DNA of 64,000 nt, taken from positions 434,001-498,000 of the forward strand of contig CAVVAR010000003.1 in NCBI GenBank assembly GCA_963746315.1, given 5' to 3'. A model generated the notes under the pieces. That model saw only the letters and a program-made list of their open reading frames with translations, ran no database searches and had not been told where the DNA came from. Numbering within the stretch: the stretch's first letter is position 1; every line of letters begins with the position of its first letter. The DNA comes from Ga0077555 sp963746315 (GTDB taxonomy: Bacteria; Pseudomonadota; Alphaproteobacteria; Rhizobiales; Hyphomicrobiaceae). The position numbers were made by a program, and so were the translations under genes. Below, piece by piece: positions 55,439 to 63,912 of this stretch.

Positions 55439-56812
55439 ATGCTTCGGATCGGCTGCGGCGCAGGGTTTTCGTCGGATCGGCTTGGCCCTGCCATCGAACT
55501 CGCTGAAAAGGGGCGCCTCGACTACCTCGTGTTCGAGACCTGCGCCGAGCGCACGCTGGCCTTCGCCCATCGCGACCGCAAGCTCGACCCGAAGCGCGGC
55601 TACAACCCGCAGCTTCGCGCCCGCATGCGCGGCGTGCTGAAGGCCTGCAAGGAGAACGGCACGCGCATCGTGACCAACATGGGCGTCGCCAACGTACCCG
55701 AGGCGGCGCGCGTCGTCGTCGAAGTGGCGCGCGAGCTGGGCTTGAAAGGCCTGAAGGTCGCCGCCGTGATGGGCGACGAGGTGACCGACCTGCTCGGCCC
55801 CGACACCAAATTGTTCGACCATCACGACAAGAGCATCGCCGAAATCGGCCTGCCCTACACCAGCGCCAACGCCTACCTTGGTCTCGATGCAATTCTGCCG
55901 GCGCTGGAGTCGGACGCCGACGTGATCATCACCGGCCGCGTCGCCGATCCGTCGCTGTTCCTGGCGCCGATCGCGCACAAATACGGCTGGCGCAACGACG
56001 ATTGGCAAGCGCTCGGCAAAGGCACGCTCGTCGGCCACCTGATGGAATGCGGCATGCAGATCACAGGCGGCTACTACGCCGATCCGGGCCGCAAGGACGT
56101 GCCGCGCCTCGCCGACTGCGGCTATCCGATCGCTGAGGTGACGGAGGATGGCGGTTGCGTGATCACCAAGCTCGCGGATGCCGGCGGCATGGTCACGTCG
56201 CGCACGGTGAAGGAGCAGCTGCTTTATGAGGTGCACGATCCGGCGCGCTACCTGACGCCGGACGTGACGGCCGACTTCTCCAAGGTGGAGCTCGCCGAGG
56301 ACGGCCGCGACCGCGTCCGCGTCGCCAAGGCCGGCGGCACGAAGCGACCCGACACGCTGAAAGTGACAGTCGGCTTCGACGGCGGCTACCTGGCCGAGGC
56401 GGGAGCCAGCTACGCCGGCCCGAACGCCACGGCGCGCGCGAGGCTGGCCGCCGACATCTTGCACGAGCGGCTGGGACGCGAGCCCGGGATCGGCGGCGCC
56501 GGCGTGCCGTTCCGCGTCGACCTGATCGGCCTGAACGCGCTGCACGGGACCGCACACGGCGTGCGCGGGCCGGATGCTGGTGGGCATCCGAAGGCCCAAC
56601 GTGAAGCCGAGGATGTGCGCATCCGCGTCGCCATGCGCACCGCCGACCGCGTGGCATGCGAGACGATGCTGTGGGAGGTCGAATCGCTGCTCTGCTGCGG
56701 GCCAGCCGGTGGCGGCGGCTACCGCGGCCAGATCACGCCGTCCGTCGTCACGCACTCCGCCCTGCTCGAGCGGGATCGCGTGAATCCACGCGTCGAGGTG
56801 CTGGTCGCGTGA
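55439..56812 (+). CDS. AtuA-like acyclic terpene utilisation protein (DUF1446)
   Basis: A 457-residue protein of the DUF1446/AtuA family. Start LRIGCGAGFSSDRLGPAIEL, then LDYLVFETCAERTLAFAHRD, VTNMGVANVPEAARV, ADVIITGRVADPSLFLAP and HLMECGMQITGGYYADPG are the conserved blocks; the end has the Gly-rich GPAGGGGYRG. AtuA is needed for citronellol/geraniol breakdown in Pseudomonas, with unknown chemistry. GAAGGAGG precedes the ATG. The usual partner small protein is encoded 91 nt downstream; in many bacteria the two are fused. Confidence 0.88.
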   Translation: MLRIGCGAGFSSDRLGPAIELAEKGRLDYLVFETCAERTLAFAHRDRKLDPKRGYNPQLRARMRGVLKACKENGTRIVTNMGVANVPEAARVVVEVARELGLKGLKVAAVMGDEVTDLLGPDTKLFDHHDKSIAEIGLPYTSANAYLGLDAILPALESDADVIITGRVADPSLFLAPIAHKYGWRNDDWQALGKGTLVGHLMECGMQITGGYYADPGRKDVPRLADCGYPIAEVTEDGGCVITKLADAGGMVTSRTVKEQLLYEVHDPARYLTPDVTADFSKVELAEDGRDRVRVAKAGGTKRPDTLKVTVGFDGGYLAEAGASYAGPNATARARLAADILHERLGREPGIGGAGVPFRVDLIGLNALHGTAHGVRGPDAGGHPKAQREAEDVRIRVAMRTADRVACETMLWEVESLLCCGPAGGGGYRGQITPSVVTHSALLERDRVNPRVEVLVA

Positions 56813-56822
56813 GCATCTCCCC

Positions 56823-56865
56823 CGCGCGAGGCGGCCGGCTCCCGGCAGGGAAGTCGCCTCGCGCG
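56823..56865. repeat. Dispersed G+C-rich palindromic repeat, copy 2
   Basis: Perfect 11-bp arms CGCGCGAGGCG / CGCCTCGCGCG enclose the core that starts GCCGGCTCCCGGCAGGG. The core 56831-56858 matches 39907-39934 in 25 of 28 positions. It lies in the 91-nt gap between the AtuA gene and its small partner gene, and could slow or modulate read-through. Confidence 0.55.
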
Positions 56866-56903
56866 AACGAAAACTCCTCGCGCCAACTGAAGAGCCATCC
56901 TAC

Positions 56904-57248
56904 ATGCGCAAAGTGAAGCTCCACGACATCGCCCACGCCCGCGCCGGTGACAAAGGCAACACGTCGAACGTCTCGGTCTGGGTGTACGACCCGGGCGACT
57001 ACCCGCTCGTGAAGGCGCAGCTCACGGCGGAGCGTGTGAAGCAGGCGTTCCCGAGCCTCGTGCAAGGCCCTGTGCGCCGCTACGAGATGGACCAGCTCCA
57101 CGGCCTGAATTTCGTTATGGAGGATGCTCTCGAAGGCGGTGTGAACACGTCGCTCGGCCTCGACTCTCACGGCAAGTCCTGGAGCTTCCTGCTCCTCGAG
57201 CTCGACGTGGAGGTACCCGAGAATCGCGGACCGAAAGCCACGACTTGA
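56904..57248 (+). CDS. AtuA-associated small protein
   Basis: A 114-residue protein matching the domain that forms the C-terminus of longer AtuA proteins: KVKLHDIAHARAGDKGNTSN at the start, then VSVWVYDPGDYPLVKAQLT and NFVMEDALEGGVNTSLGLDS. Expected to work with the 457-residue AtuA-like protein upstream, probably as a complex. The ribosome site is weak, so translation may depend on the upstream gene. No acyl-CoA carboxylase genes are present here, unlike in the Pseudomonas atu cluster. Confidence 0.85.
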   Translation: MRKVKLHDIAHARAGDKGNTSNVSVWVYDPGDYPLVKAQLTAERVKQAFPSLVQGPVRRYEMDQLHGLNFVMEDALEGGVNTSLGLDSHGKSWSFLLLELDVEVPENRGPKATT

Positions 57249-57337
57249 TCGCGCCACCTTTCTCGCCATATTGGACGCAGAGCCGCGCCAGAAGAACGGC
57301 GGAGACGCGAGAAATTATATGGATATTCAGAGGCTTG

Positions 57338-57985
57338 ATGGCTAGGCGCGGCAGTTTGGTGTTGCGGGCTATGGCTGCCGCCACGGTGTTTGTCGCGCTT
57401 TGCGGTGCGGCTCGCGCCGAGGTTGCGACCGACTGTTTCAGCGAGGATAACGAGCGGCGCTACGCTGGTTGCTCGGCCATCATCGACAGCCCCACGGCGA
57501 GCGACGCGGAACGCTCCCACGCCTACTCGATGCGGGCCTTGTCGCTGTCGTTGAAGCAGGACTATGGCCGCGCCATCCAGGACTATGACGCCGCCATCGG
57601 CATAAATCCCAACTTTGCGGTGGCTCTGAACAATCGGGCCTGGGCCTACTTCAAATGGGGACGCGCGGCTGAAGGCCTCGACGACGTCGAGCGCTCGTTG
57701 CGCCTGAACCCGATGAGCGAGCACACCTGGGACACCCGCGCCCACATCCGCCAGGCGCTCGGCAACCACGGTGGCGCGTTCACCGACTACCAGCAGGCCA
57801 TGCTTATCGGTGGCTCCAGAATGGTAAAGCTATACCAATGCGGCCTGTCGGCGACCGGACTCTACCGTGGACGTCTCGACGGCATCTATAACGACGAGCT
57901 GCGCGACGCACTGAAGACGTGCGCCGACCAGACCACGTGCGACCCGTTGCCGGCAGACGAGGAGTGCCGCGACCCGATCTCGTGA
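57338..57985 (+). CDS. Exported TPR protein with peptidoglycan-binding-like tail
   Basis: A 215-residue protein. Signal peptide from MARRGSLVLRAMAAATVFVA to about AARAE. Residues about 60-165 form roughly three tetratricopeptide repeats (HAYSMRALSLSLKQDYGRAI, AVALNNRAWAYFKWGRAAEG, TWDTRAHIRQALGNHGGAF). The last 50 residues, with QCGLSATGLYRGRLDGIYND, look like a peptidoglycan_binding_1 helix bundle. ATG at 57338 has AGAGG upstream; an earlier in-frame start would overlap the preceding gene and hide the signal. Probably periplasmic, perhaps at the cell wall. Confidence 0.75.
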   Translation: MARRGSLVLRAMAAATVFVALCGAARAEVATDCFSEDNERRYAGCSAIIDSPTASDAERSHAYSMRALSLSLKQDYGRAIQDYDAAIGINPNFAVALNNRAWAYFKWGRAAEGLDDVERSLRLNPMSEHTWDTRAHIRQALGNHGGAFTDYQQAMLIGGSRMVKLYQCGLSATGLYRGRLDGIYNDELRDALKTCADQTTCDPLPADEECRDPIS

Positions 57986-57994
57986 TCGCGAGCG

Positions 57995-58529
57995 CTATCC
58001 CTCGAGGATCTCGTAGGTCGCGGCGAACGTGTCGCGATGATTGCCGTAGACCTCGCCACCGTTGAGCAGCAGCCAGCCGTCGGCCGCCCGCTGCGTCTCG
58101 CCCCACGGCGCCTGTATCTCGAAGCCGCCGGTCAGGCGGATCGCCTCTACCACACCTCGCGAACGGAAAGCGGGTCCGTGCGACGTTGCGGCCGCCGCCG
58201 GCTCGTAGAGCTCGGCGAATTTGTCAGCCTTGATTACGTAGACGTTCGTGTGCCCCTCGTCGTCACGCAGCGGCGCCAGGTCGGGCCCCAGCGCCGTGAC
58301 GATCCAGTCGCCTTTCGCGGCGCGCGCTTCGGTCTCTTTGCCGTTCCAGCGAGTTCTCGATGTGCTCGGGATCGAGCGCTTCGCGCGCAACGACGAATCC
58401 GGTCTTGCGCGCACGGCGCGGCTCGACGCCTAGGTCTGACGCGATCTGCCGAAAGTCGCTCTCGCCGAGGCGCGTATCCGAGATGACGCGTCGCCGCCGG
58501 CGAGGGCCGCTGAGCTCGATGCGAAACAT
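57995..58529 (-). pseudogene. PGDYG-type hypothetical protein, apparently frameshifted
   Basis: Two frames read as one protein of about 177 residues. The first (58529 to about 58345) begins MFRIELSGPRRRR at an ATG with a perfect AGGAGG five nt upstream and gives TRLGESDFRQIASDLGVEPR and VVAREALDPEHIE. The second (about 58344 to 57995) continues TRWNGKETEARAAKGDWIVT, then YVIKADKFAELYEPA and ends in ATYEILEG. The GDWIVT and KxxxFxxxYEP elements match PGDYG (PF14083) proteins. Removing one A in GAGAACTCG at about 58342 joins the frames. Function unknown. Confidence 0.7.
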
Positions 58530-58549
58530 GCGAGCCTCCTGCGCCGAGG

Positions 58550-59437
58550 TCACCCACCGGGCTTGAGCATGCCGCGCCGGATGACGGGGGTGTAGCGGTC
58601 CCCGTCGCCACGCGCGACCGCCTCCTCGAACACCTGGTGCATGAGTTCCGCCGCGCGCGCGTCGACGCCCGTCTCGCGTGCCAGCTCTCGCGCATACGAG
58701 AGATCCTTGATCGCATAGCGCACCGAGAACGCTTGCTCGGGATAATCCTGCGGCAGCAGGTGTTTCATGCCGTGATTGCGCAACACGAAGCTGTCCGCTG
58801 AGCCCTTCGACATGGTGTCGTAGAGCACCTTGCCGTCCACACCGGCCGCCTCCGCGATGGTGATCGCCTCGGCAATCGCGAGTGTCGTCTCGAACACCAC
58901 CATGTTGTTCATGATTTTCACGACCTGCCCCGCGCCGACGTCGCCGCAATGCGGGATCTCGGTGCCCATCGTCGCGAGGATCGGCTTGATGCGCTCGTAC
59001 ACGGCCGCGCTTCCGCCGACCATGATGCAAAGCGTGCCGTCGACGGCAGCCCGGCGCGTGCGCGCCACCGGTGCGTCGGCGAAATCGACACCCTTGGCTG
59101 CAAGCTCCGCCGCGAGCTCGCGCATCAGCCGGGGCGGCGCCGTCGACATATCCACCAGCGTCTGGCCCTTCTTGAGCAATCCCACGAGTCCGCCAGCCCC
59201 GCGAGTCACGGCCTCGACCTCGGCCCCCCCGGGCAAGCACATCAGAACGACGTCGCTTTCCGCGATCGCGGCCGCGAGGGAGGGTGCCGCCACCACGCCG
59301 TCGGCCGCGAGGCGTTGCAATGGCTCCGCCTTCATGTCGAAGCCGACGATGCGCCACTTGCCCTTTTTCGCGAGATTCCGGCACATGGCCTCGCCCATGA
59401 CGCCGAGGCCGATGAAAGTGACAGTCTTGATGTCCAC
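58550..59437 (-). CDS. NAD(P)-dependent beta-hydroxyacid dehydrogenase
   Basis: A 295-residue protein of the 3-hydroxyisobutyrate / tartronate semialdehyde reductase family: VTFIGLGVMGEAMCRNLAKK, DAPVARTRRAAVDGTL in place of the usual APVSGG, and the catalytic Lys in GQVVKIMNNMV. The substrate loop (Ala-Arg-Thr instead of Ser-Gly-Gly) differs from MmsB, so a different hydroxyacid or an imine-reductase-like role is likely. A GTG at 59437 with AGGAG seven nt upstream is the probable start; the preceding 42 codons are not typical. 20 nt upstream of the PGDYG-type gene, same strand. Confidence 0.83.
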   Translation of the reverse strand: MDIKTVTFIGLGVMGEAMCRNLAKKGKWRIVGFDMKAEPLQRLAADGVVAAPSLAAAIAESDVVLMCLPGGAEVEAVTRGAGGLVGLLKKGQTLVDMSTAPPRLMRELAAELAAKGVDFADAPVARTRRAAVDGTLCIMVGGSAAVYERIKPILATMGTEIPHCGDVGAGQVVKIMNNMVVFETTLAIAEAITIAEAAGVDGKVLYDTMSKGSADSFVLRNHGMKHLLPQDYPEQAFSVRYAIKDLSYARELARETGVDARAAELMHQVFEEAVARGDGDRYTPVIRRGMLKPGG

Positions 59438-59636
59438 GCGAGGGCTCCTGTTCTGCAATCGATCGTTCGTCGCGATCAAAGCCCTACCCGCCCTCGAGTG
59501 CAACACGCGAATGGCGTCGGCTACCCCTGCGGTGTTTGCGAACGACACCCTGCTTTGAAACACGTTCGGCGGCCGCGAGGCTAGCCCGCGTACCGCCGTA
59601 GAAACCTGTCGGCGATGCCCAGCAGAACCGCGAGGA

Positions 59637-60116
59637 TCAGTTCACCGGCTCGTCCTTCTTCTTCTGAGCGTCGGCGATCGGGTTGTCCTTGTAGTGAAGC
59701 GCGCCCTTGATCCGCGCCCCTTCCTCCGCCGAGAACACGTTGTGGCAGATCTCGCTGTCGACGTGCGCCGTCTTCTCGAGGCGAACCTTGGTGGCGTTGA
59801 TGACGCCCTTTGTCGTGCCGCGGATGACCACTTCGTCAGCCGTAATCCCACCCTCGACGAACGCGTCGACGTCGATGATGAGCAGGTTGCACTTGATGTT
59901 GCCGTGCACCTTCCCCTTGACCAGGATGTCGCCCTCGCTCTCGAGGTCGCCCTTCATCTTCAGCCACTCGTTGATGATGGAGTAGTTCGACTCGCGTGAG
60001 CGCGTAGAGGTCGACGGGGTCGGTGGCGAATAGGCTGGCGCGGGGAATGCGCGTTCGGCTTCCATGGTAGCGGCGGCTCCATTTGCAACGGACTCGACTT
60101 TGCGGGGCGAGAACAT
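59637..60116 (-). CDS. Bactofilin family cytoskeletal protein
   Basis: A 159-residue bactofilin (DUF583). A 50-residue Pro/Ser-rich N-terminal tail is followed by the right-handed beta-helix core: MKGDLESEGDILVKGKVHGN, then LLIIDVDAFVEGGITADEVV, GVINATKVRLEKTAHVDSEI and ARIKGALHYK. Ends in a short charged tail. Bactofilins polymerise without nucleotide under the inner membrane and recruit envelope or stalk-building enzymes. AAGGAG lies 7 nt before the ATG. No M23 peptidase (often paired) is adjacent. Confidence 0.9.
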   Translation of the reverse strand: MFSPRKVESVANGAAATMEAERAFPAPAYSPPTPSTSTRSRESNYSIINEWLKMKGDLESEGDILVKGKVHGNIKCNLLIIDVDAFVEGGITADEVVIRGTTKGVINATKVRLEKTAHVDSEICHNVFSAEEGARIKGALHYKDNPIADAQKKKDEPVN

Positions 60117-60554
60117 TTCAGGTCTCCTTCGCGATGATGCGCATTGGCGTGCGCGATGATTTCGATGTGAGCGCAGGCTAACGCATTTTTTCCAATCTTA
60201 TGAGCGAGATAATTGCTGGGGCTCAAGTTTCGGAAAGAACTGTCGCATATTTGGCACGGGAAAGTTAGATTTGCGCGAATCGGACCGAGTTTCACAAACA
60301 ACAAGAAAACCATACGCCGAAAGCCGGTGGCTTGCGAATTGTATTCGAATGACGATTGTACTCGGAGCCGGAAAGCGTTCACTGCGTGCGACGCGAATCA
60401 ATCCACGGTCGCCCCGATTCTAGAGCGGATGGCGCGCGCTGGGAATCGATAACGCGCAGCCGATCCGCCTTCGATGCGCGGCGGATGCCTGCATCGGGCG
60501 GCCTCTGCAACCGTATCGTGGACGCGATCGCTTGTCGGGCGCTGTCTGTCGACT
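60117..60554. other. 438-nt intergenic region
   Basis: No convincing gene. The part next to the bactofilin start (about 60180-60360) is clearly richer in A+T than its surroundings (for example CGCATTTTTTCCAATC) and is the likely bactofilin promoter region. The rest, behind the Tex stop, has no clear terminator by eye. Short frames on both strands here lack ribosome sites. Confidence 0.4.
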
Positions 60555-62888
60555 CTATCGCTTGCCGTCTTGTGCGCGCTTGAACGCGGCCGCGAAGGCG
60601 TTGTCTGCCGCACCTCCTGCGTCCGCTCGCCCGCTCTGCCGGCTTCCCTCGGGCGGCCGCGACTCGAAACGCCCGCCGGCGCTCGGCCTGTCGCGCGATG
60701 CGACGCCCGCCGGCGCACCCTTTTCCATCGTCCCTGATCGCATCGTGAGAGCGATCCGCTTCCGGGCCGCGTCGACGTCCTTCACGCGCACCTCGACAAC
60801 GTCGCCGGCCTTGACCACCTCGTGCGGGTCCTTCACGAACCGATCCGCCAGCTCGGAGACATGCACGAGCCCATCCTGGTGCACGCCGATATCCACGAAC
60901 GCGCCGAAGTTCGTGACGTTCGTCACGACGCCCTCGAGCTTCATGCCGGGTTTCAGGTCGCTGATCTTCTCCACGCCGTCCTGGAACGTCGCGGTCTTGA
61001 ATTCGGGCCTCGGATCGCGGCCGGGCTTCTCCAGCTCGTTGAGAATGTCGGTAATGGTTGGAATGCCGAACCGCTCGTCGGCGAATTCGCTCGGCTTCAC
61101 CAGTTTCAGGAACGCCGGGTCGCCGATCATCGCCTTGACCGGCCTTTTGGTGCGTTCAGCTATTTTCTCGACGAGATCGTAGGCTTCCGGGTGCACGGCC
61201 GATCCGTCGAGCGGGTTTTTGCCGTTCATGATGCGCAGGAAGCCGGCCGCCTGCTCGAACGCTTTCGGTCCAAGTCGCGGCACCTTCTTCAAGGCCGTAC
61301 GCGTTTTGAAGGCACCGTTCTCATTCCGGAATGCGACGATATTGTCCGCGAGCGTGCGATTGAGGCCGGAGACGCGCGTCAGCAGCGGCGCCGATGCCGT
61401 GTTGACGTCCACGCCCACCGAGTTCACGCAGTCCTCCACCACCGCATCGAGCGACTTGGCGAGGCTCGACTGGTCGACGTCGTGCTGGTACTGGCCGACG
61501 CCGATCGACTTCGGGTCGATCTTGACCAGCTCGGCCAACGGGTCCTGCAGCCGCCGCGCGATCGAGACAGCGCCCCGCAGCGATACGTCGAGATCCGGAA
61601 ACTCGTTCGCAGCAAGCTCGGACGCCGAGTAGACCGACGCGCCGGCTTCCGAAACCATCACTTTCGTCACCCGCTGGTCGGGCATCCGCTTCATGAGGTC
61701 GGTGACGAGGCGGTCCGTCTCCCGGCTCGCCGTGCCGTTGCCGATGGCGATGATATCGACTTTGTGCCTGAGCACCAGCGCACCGAGCGCCGCCAGCGAG
61801 CCCTGCCAGTCGTTTTTCGGCTCGTGTGGGTAGATCGTCGTCGTATCGAGCACCTTGCCCGTCTGGTCGACGACCGCGACTTTGCAGCCTGTCCGAATTC
61901 CGGGATCGAGCCCGAGCGTCACCCGCGGCCCCGCGGGGGCGGCCAGCAGCAGATCCTTGAGGTTGCGCGAGAAGACCTTGATCGCCTCGCCGTCCGAATT
62001 ATCCTTGACGCGGGTCAGGAGGTCGACGGCGAGCGACACGTGCAGCCGCGCCTTCCAGGCGAGCCGCACCCCGTCACCGAGCCACTTGTCGGCCGCGCGC
62101 CCCTTATCGCTGAGCCCCATCGCGACACGGATCTTGCCCTCGGCCGGATGCGGCTGGCCCTTCAGGTGCGAAACGTCCAGCTCGATGTCGAGAATGCCTT
62201 CGTTGCGTCCGCGCAATAGGGCGAGCGCCCGGTGCGAAGGGATGTCGCGCACCTTCTGGCGATAGTCGAAATAGTCGGAGAATTTGGCGCCCTCCGCCTC
62301 CTTGCCCTTTATGACCTTCGAGATGATGTCGCCGTCGGTCCACAGCCACTCGCGCAACCCGCCCACGAGCTGCGGCTTCTCACCGATCCGCTCGATCAGG
62401 ATGGAGCGCGCGCCGTCGAGTGCCGCCTTCGTGTCGGCCACGCCTTTGTCGGCATCGACGAAACCGGACGCTTCGGCCTCCGGTGCCAGCGCCGGGTTCG
62501 CCAGCAGCTTGTCGACCAGCGGCTCGAGCCCAGCCTCCCGCGCGATCTGAGCCTTGGTGCGCCGCTTCGGCTTGAACGGCGCATAGAGATCCTCGAGCGC
62601 GACCTTGGTCTCGGCGGCACCAATGGCCCTGGCGAGATCAGCTGTGAGCTTGCCCTGCTCCTCGACGCTCTTGAGCACCGTCACGCGGCGATCCTCGAGT
62701 TCCCGCAGGTAGCCGAGCCGCTCCTCCAGCTTCCGCAGTTGGGTATCGTCGAGGCCGCCTGTCCGCTCTTTTCGGTAGCGCGCGATGAAGGGTACGGTGC
62801 TGCCCTCGCCGAGCAGCTCCACCGCAGCGGCGACCTGGTTGACGCCGACCGACAACTCGCGTGCGATCTGGGTGTTGATCTTGTCCAT
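60555..62888 (-). CDS. tex: Tex transcription accessory protein / S1 RNA-binding
   Basis: A 777-residue Tex/YhgF protein. Order: N-terminal helical Tex domain (ELSVGVNQVAAAVELLGEG, FIARYRKERTGGLDD), linker helices, YqgF/RNase-H-like domain (VTLGLDPGIRTGCKVAVVD), helix-hairpin-helix pair (SVGVDVNTASAPLLTRVSGL), and the S1 domain (LEGVVTNVTNFGAFVDIGVH). The C-terminal 70 residues are Arg/Gly/Ser-rich and disordered, an extension beyond many homologues. Tex binds RNA polymerase and nucleic acid and affects transcription and decay. ATG 62888 (MDKINTQIA) chosen over a frame extending 17 codons upstream. Confidence 0.94.
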   Translation of the reverse strand: MDKINTQIARELSVGVNQVAAAVELLGEGSTVPFIARYRKERTGGLDDTQLRKLEERLGYLRELEDRRVTVLKSVEEQGKLTADLARAIGAAETKVALEDLYAPFKPKRRTKAQIAREAGLEPLVDKLLANPALAPEAEASGFVDADKGVADTKAALDGARSILIERIGEKPQLVGGLREWLWTDGDIISKVIKGKEAEGAKFSDYFDYRQKVRDIPSHRALALLRGRNEGILDIELDVSHLKGQPHPAEGKIRVAMGLSDKGRAADKWLGDGVRLAWKARLHVSLAVDLLTRVKDNSDGEAIKVFSRNLKDLLLAAPAGPRVTLGLDPGIRTGCKVAVVDQTGKVLDTTTIYPHEPKNDWQGSLAALGALVLRHKVDIIAIGNGTASRETDRLVTDLMKRMPDQRVTKVMVSEAGASVYSASELAANEFPDLDVSLRGAVSIARRLQDPLAELVKIDPKSIGVGQYQHDVDQSSLAKSLDAVVEDCVNSVGVDVNTASAPLLTRVSGLNRTLADNIVAFRNENGAFKTRTALKKVPRLGPKAFEQAAGFLRIMNGKNPLDGSAVHPEAYDLVEKIAERTKRPVKAMIGDPAFLKLVKPSEFADERFGIPTITDILNELEKPGRDPRPEFKTATFQDGVEKISDLKPGMKLEGVVTNVTNFGAFVDIGVHQDGLVHVSELADRFVKDPHEVVKAGDVVEVRVKDVDAARKRIALTMRSGTMEKGAPAGVASRDRPSAGGRFESRPPEGSRQSGRADAGGAADNAFAAAFKRAQDGKR

Positions 62889-63053
62889 GCCGCCCTCGTC
62901 AGGTGCCTCGAAGCCCGGAAGGCGGTGCGACGACAGCATGTCGGGCCATCCTCGCCGGGCGAATCGACGGCGACGCTAGCATCCAGCGAAGGCCACAAGA
63001 AGGTAATCGAAGCGGCGGTCAACCGCCGCAGGCGTACGACGGCTCGTCACGGC

Positions 63054-63326
63054 CTAGCGGCGGCGGTCGGGTAGCCGGTCCCGCCCGCGCAGCCAGTCCA
63101 GAATATAGAGAAAAACCACGGCACCGACAGTTGCGACGAAGATCGTCGCCAGGTTCACCCCACGATAGTAGGAAAACCCGAGCAGGCTCGAGAAGAGGAA
63201 GCCGCCGACCAGCGCCCCGACGATGCCGACGAGCAGATTCTTGACCAATCCGTGGTCCCGGCCGGTCAGCATATCGGCGAGCCAGCCCGCGACCAGCCCT
63301 ACAACGATCCAAGCCAGAATACCCAC
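63054..63326 (-). CDS. GlsB/YeaQ/YmgE family membrane protein
   Basis: A 90-residue transglycosylase-associated-type membrane protein with three hydrophobic helices: VGILAWIVVGLVAGWLADML, LLVGIVGALVGGFLFSSLLG and NLATIFVATVGAVVFLYIL, ending in a basic tail. These are small inner-membrane proteins of unknown role often linked to stress. The start is a GTG at 63326 with AGGAGG eight nt upstream; the longer upstream frame is not protein-like. Confidence 0.87.
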   Translation of the reverse strand: MGILAWIVVGLVAGWLADMLTGRDHGLVKNLLVGIVGALVGGFLFSSLLGFSYYRGVNLATIFVATVGAVVFLYILDWLRGRDRLPDRRR

Positions 63327-63432
63327 GGCGCAGTCCTCCTTCGCATCTCGACGAAAGAACGATCCGCCACCCGCGCCAGTTCCCGCGTGGGCGCTGCGGG
63401 CTGGCTCGGTGTCTCCGTCGCCCCCGTGCAAC

Positions 63433-63747
63433 CTACTGCTTTAGACTGGTGATGTAGGCAATGAGGTCGCGTCTCTCGTCCGCATCCAAGATCAGATGTG
63501 GCATCTCGCGGTGGGGAGTGGTCAGCCAGACTTCCAATGCGAGCGGCGACATTCCCTCCGCGTTGGCGATGGTCTCGAAGCTCGCAAGTCCGTCTACCGG
63601 GGAGCGGGATGCACCCTCCTCGACGGCGTGGCACTCGGCGCAATCCTTCGTTGCCAGGGCTCGGCCGCGAGCGGGGTCGCCAGCGTCCGACGCGAGCGCA
63701 TCACATGTAAAAAATGTCAGGATCAAAATAGCCGTCAGCGAGCGCAC
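63433..63747 (-). CDS. Small exported c-type cytochrome
   Basis: A 104-residue class I cytochrome c. Signal peptide of about 19 residues ending in LASDA, heme motif CAECH, and a C-terminal helix ADERRDLIAYITSL. The distal Met ligand is probably in HREMPHLIL, six residues before the last helix. The small size suits a soluble periplasmic electron carrier. GTG start at 63747 with GGAGGTGATC upstream. No oxidase or dehydrogenase partner is adjacent. Confidence 0.88.
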   Translation of the reverse strand: MRSLTAILILTFFTCDALASDAGDPARGRALATKDCAECHAVEEGASRSPVDGLASFETIANAEGMSPLALEVWLTTPHREMPHLILDADERRDLIAYITSLKQ

Positions 63748-63767
63748 CAGATCACCTCCGCGCTAAC

Positions 63768-63793
63768 GGGGACGCGTGACGGCACGCGTCCCC
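63768..63793. repeat. Perfect palindrome upstream of the cytochrome c gene
   Basis: Arms GGGGACGCGT and ACGCGTCCCC are perfect over 10 bp with a 6-nt spacer. The site starts 20 nt upstream of the cytochrome c start codon, so it could be an operator or the terminator of the next minus-strand gene. No T tract follows on the minus strand. Confidence 0.5.
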
Positions 63794-63912
63794 TTCGGAC
63801 CCTCTCTGAGATCCTCCCTTCGAGCGCTAGTTAAACGCCGCCCGTGGTGCTCCGGTTCCACGCCGAGCGTGCAAAATTTGCGACAGCGCGACAGCCTTTC
63901 GGTCGAGATCGA

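Noticed and set aside
54446..56755. 769-codon minus-strand frame opposite AtuA
   Set aside because: It lies antisense to three well-supported genes, has no ribosome site and no recognisable domain; a high-G+C shadow.
60198..60401. Small minus-strand gene in the gap upstream of bactofilin
   Set aside because: No ribosome site, no protein-like pattern, and it lies in the A+T-rich likely promoter region.
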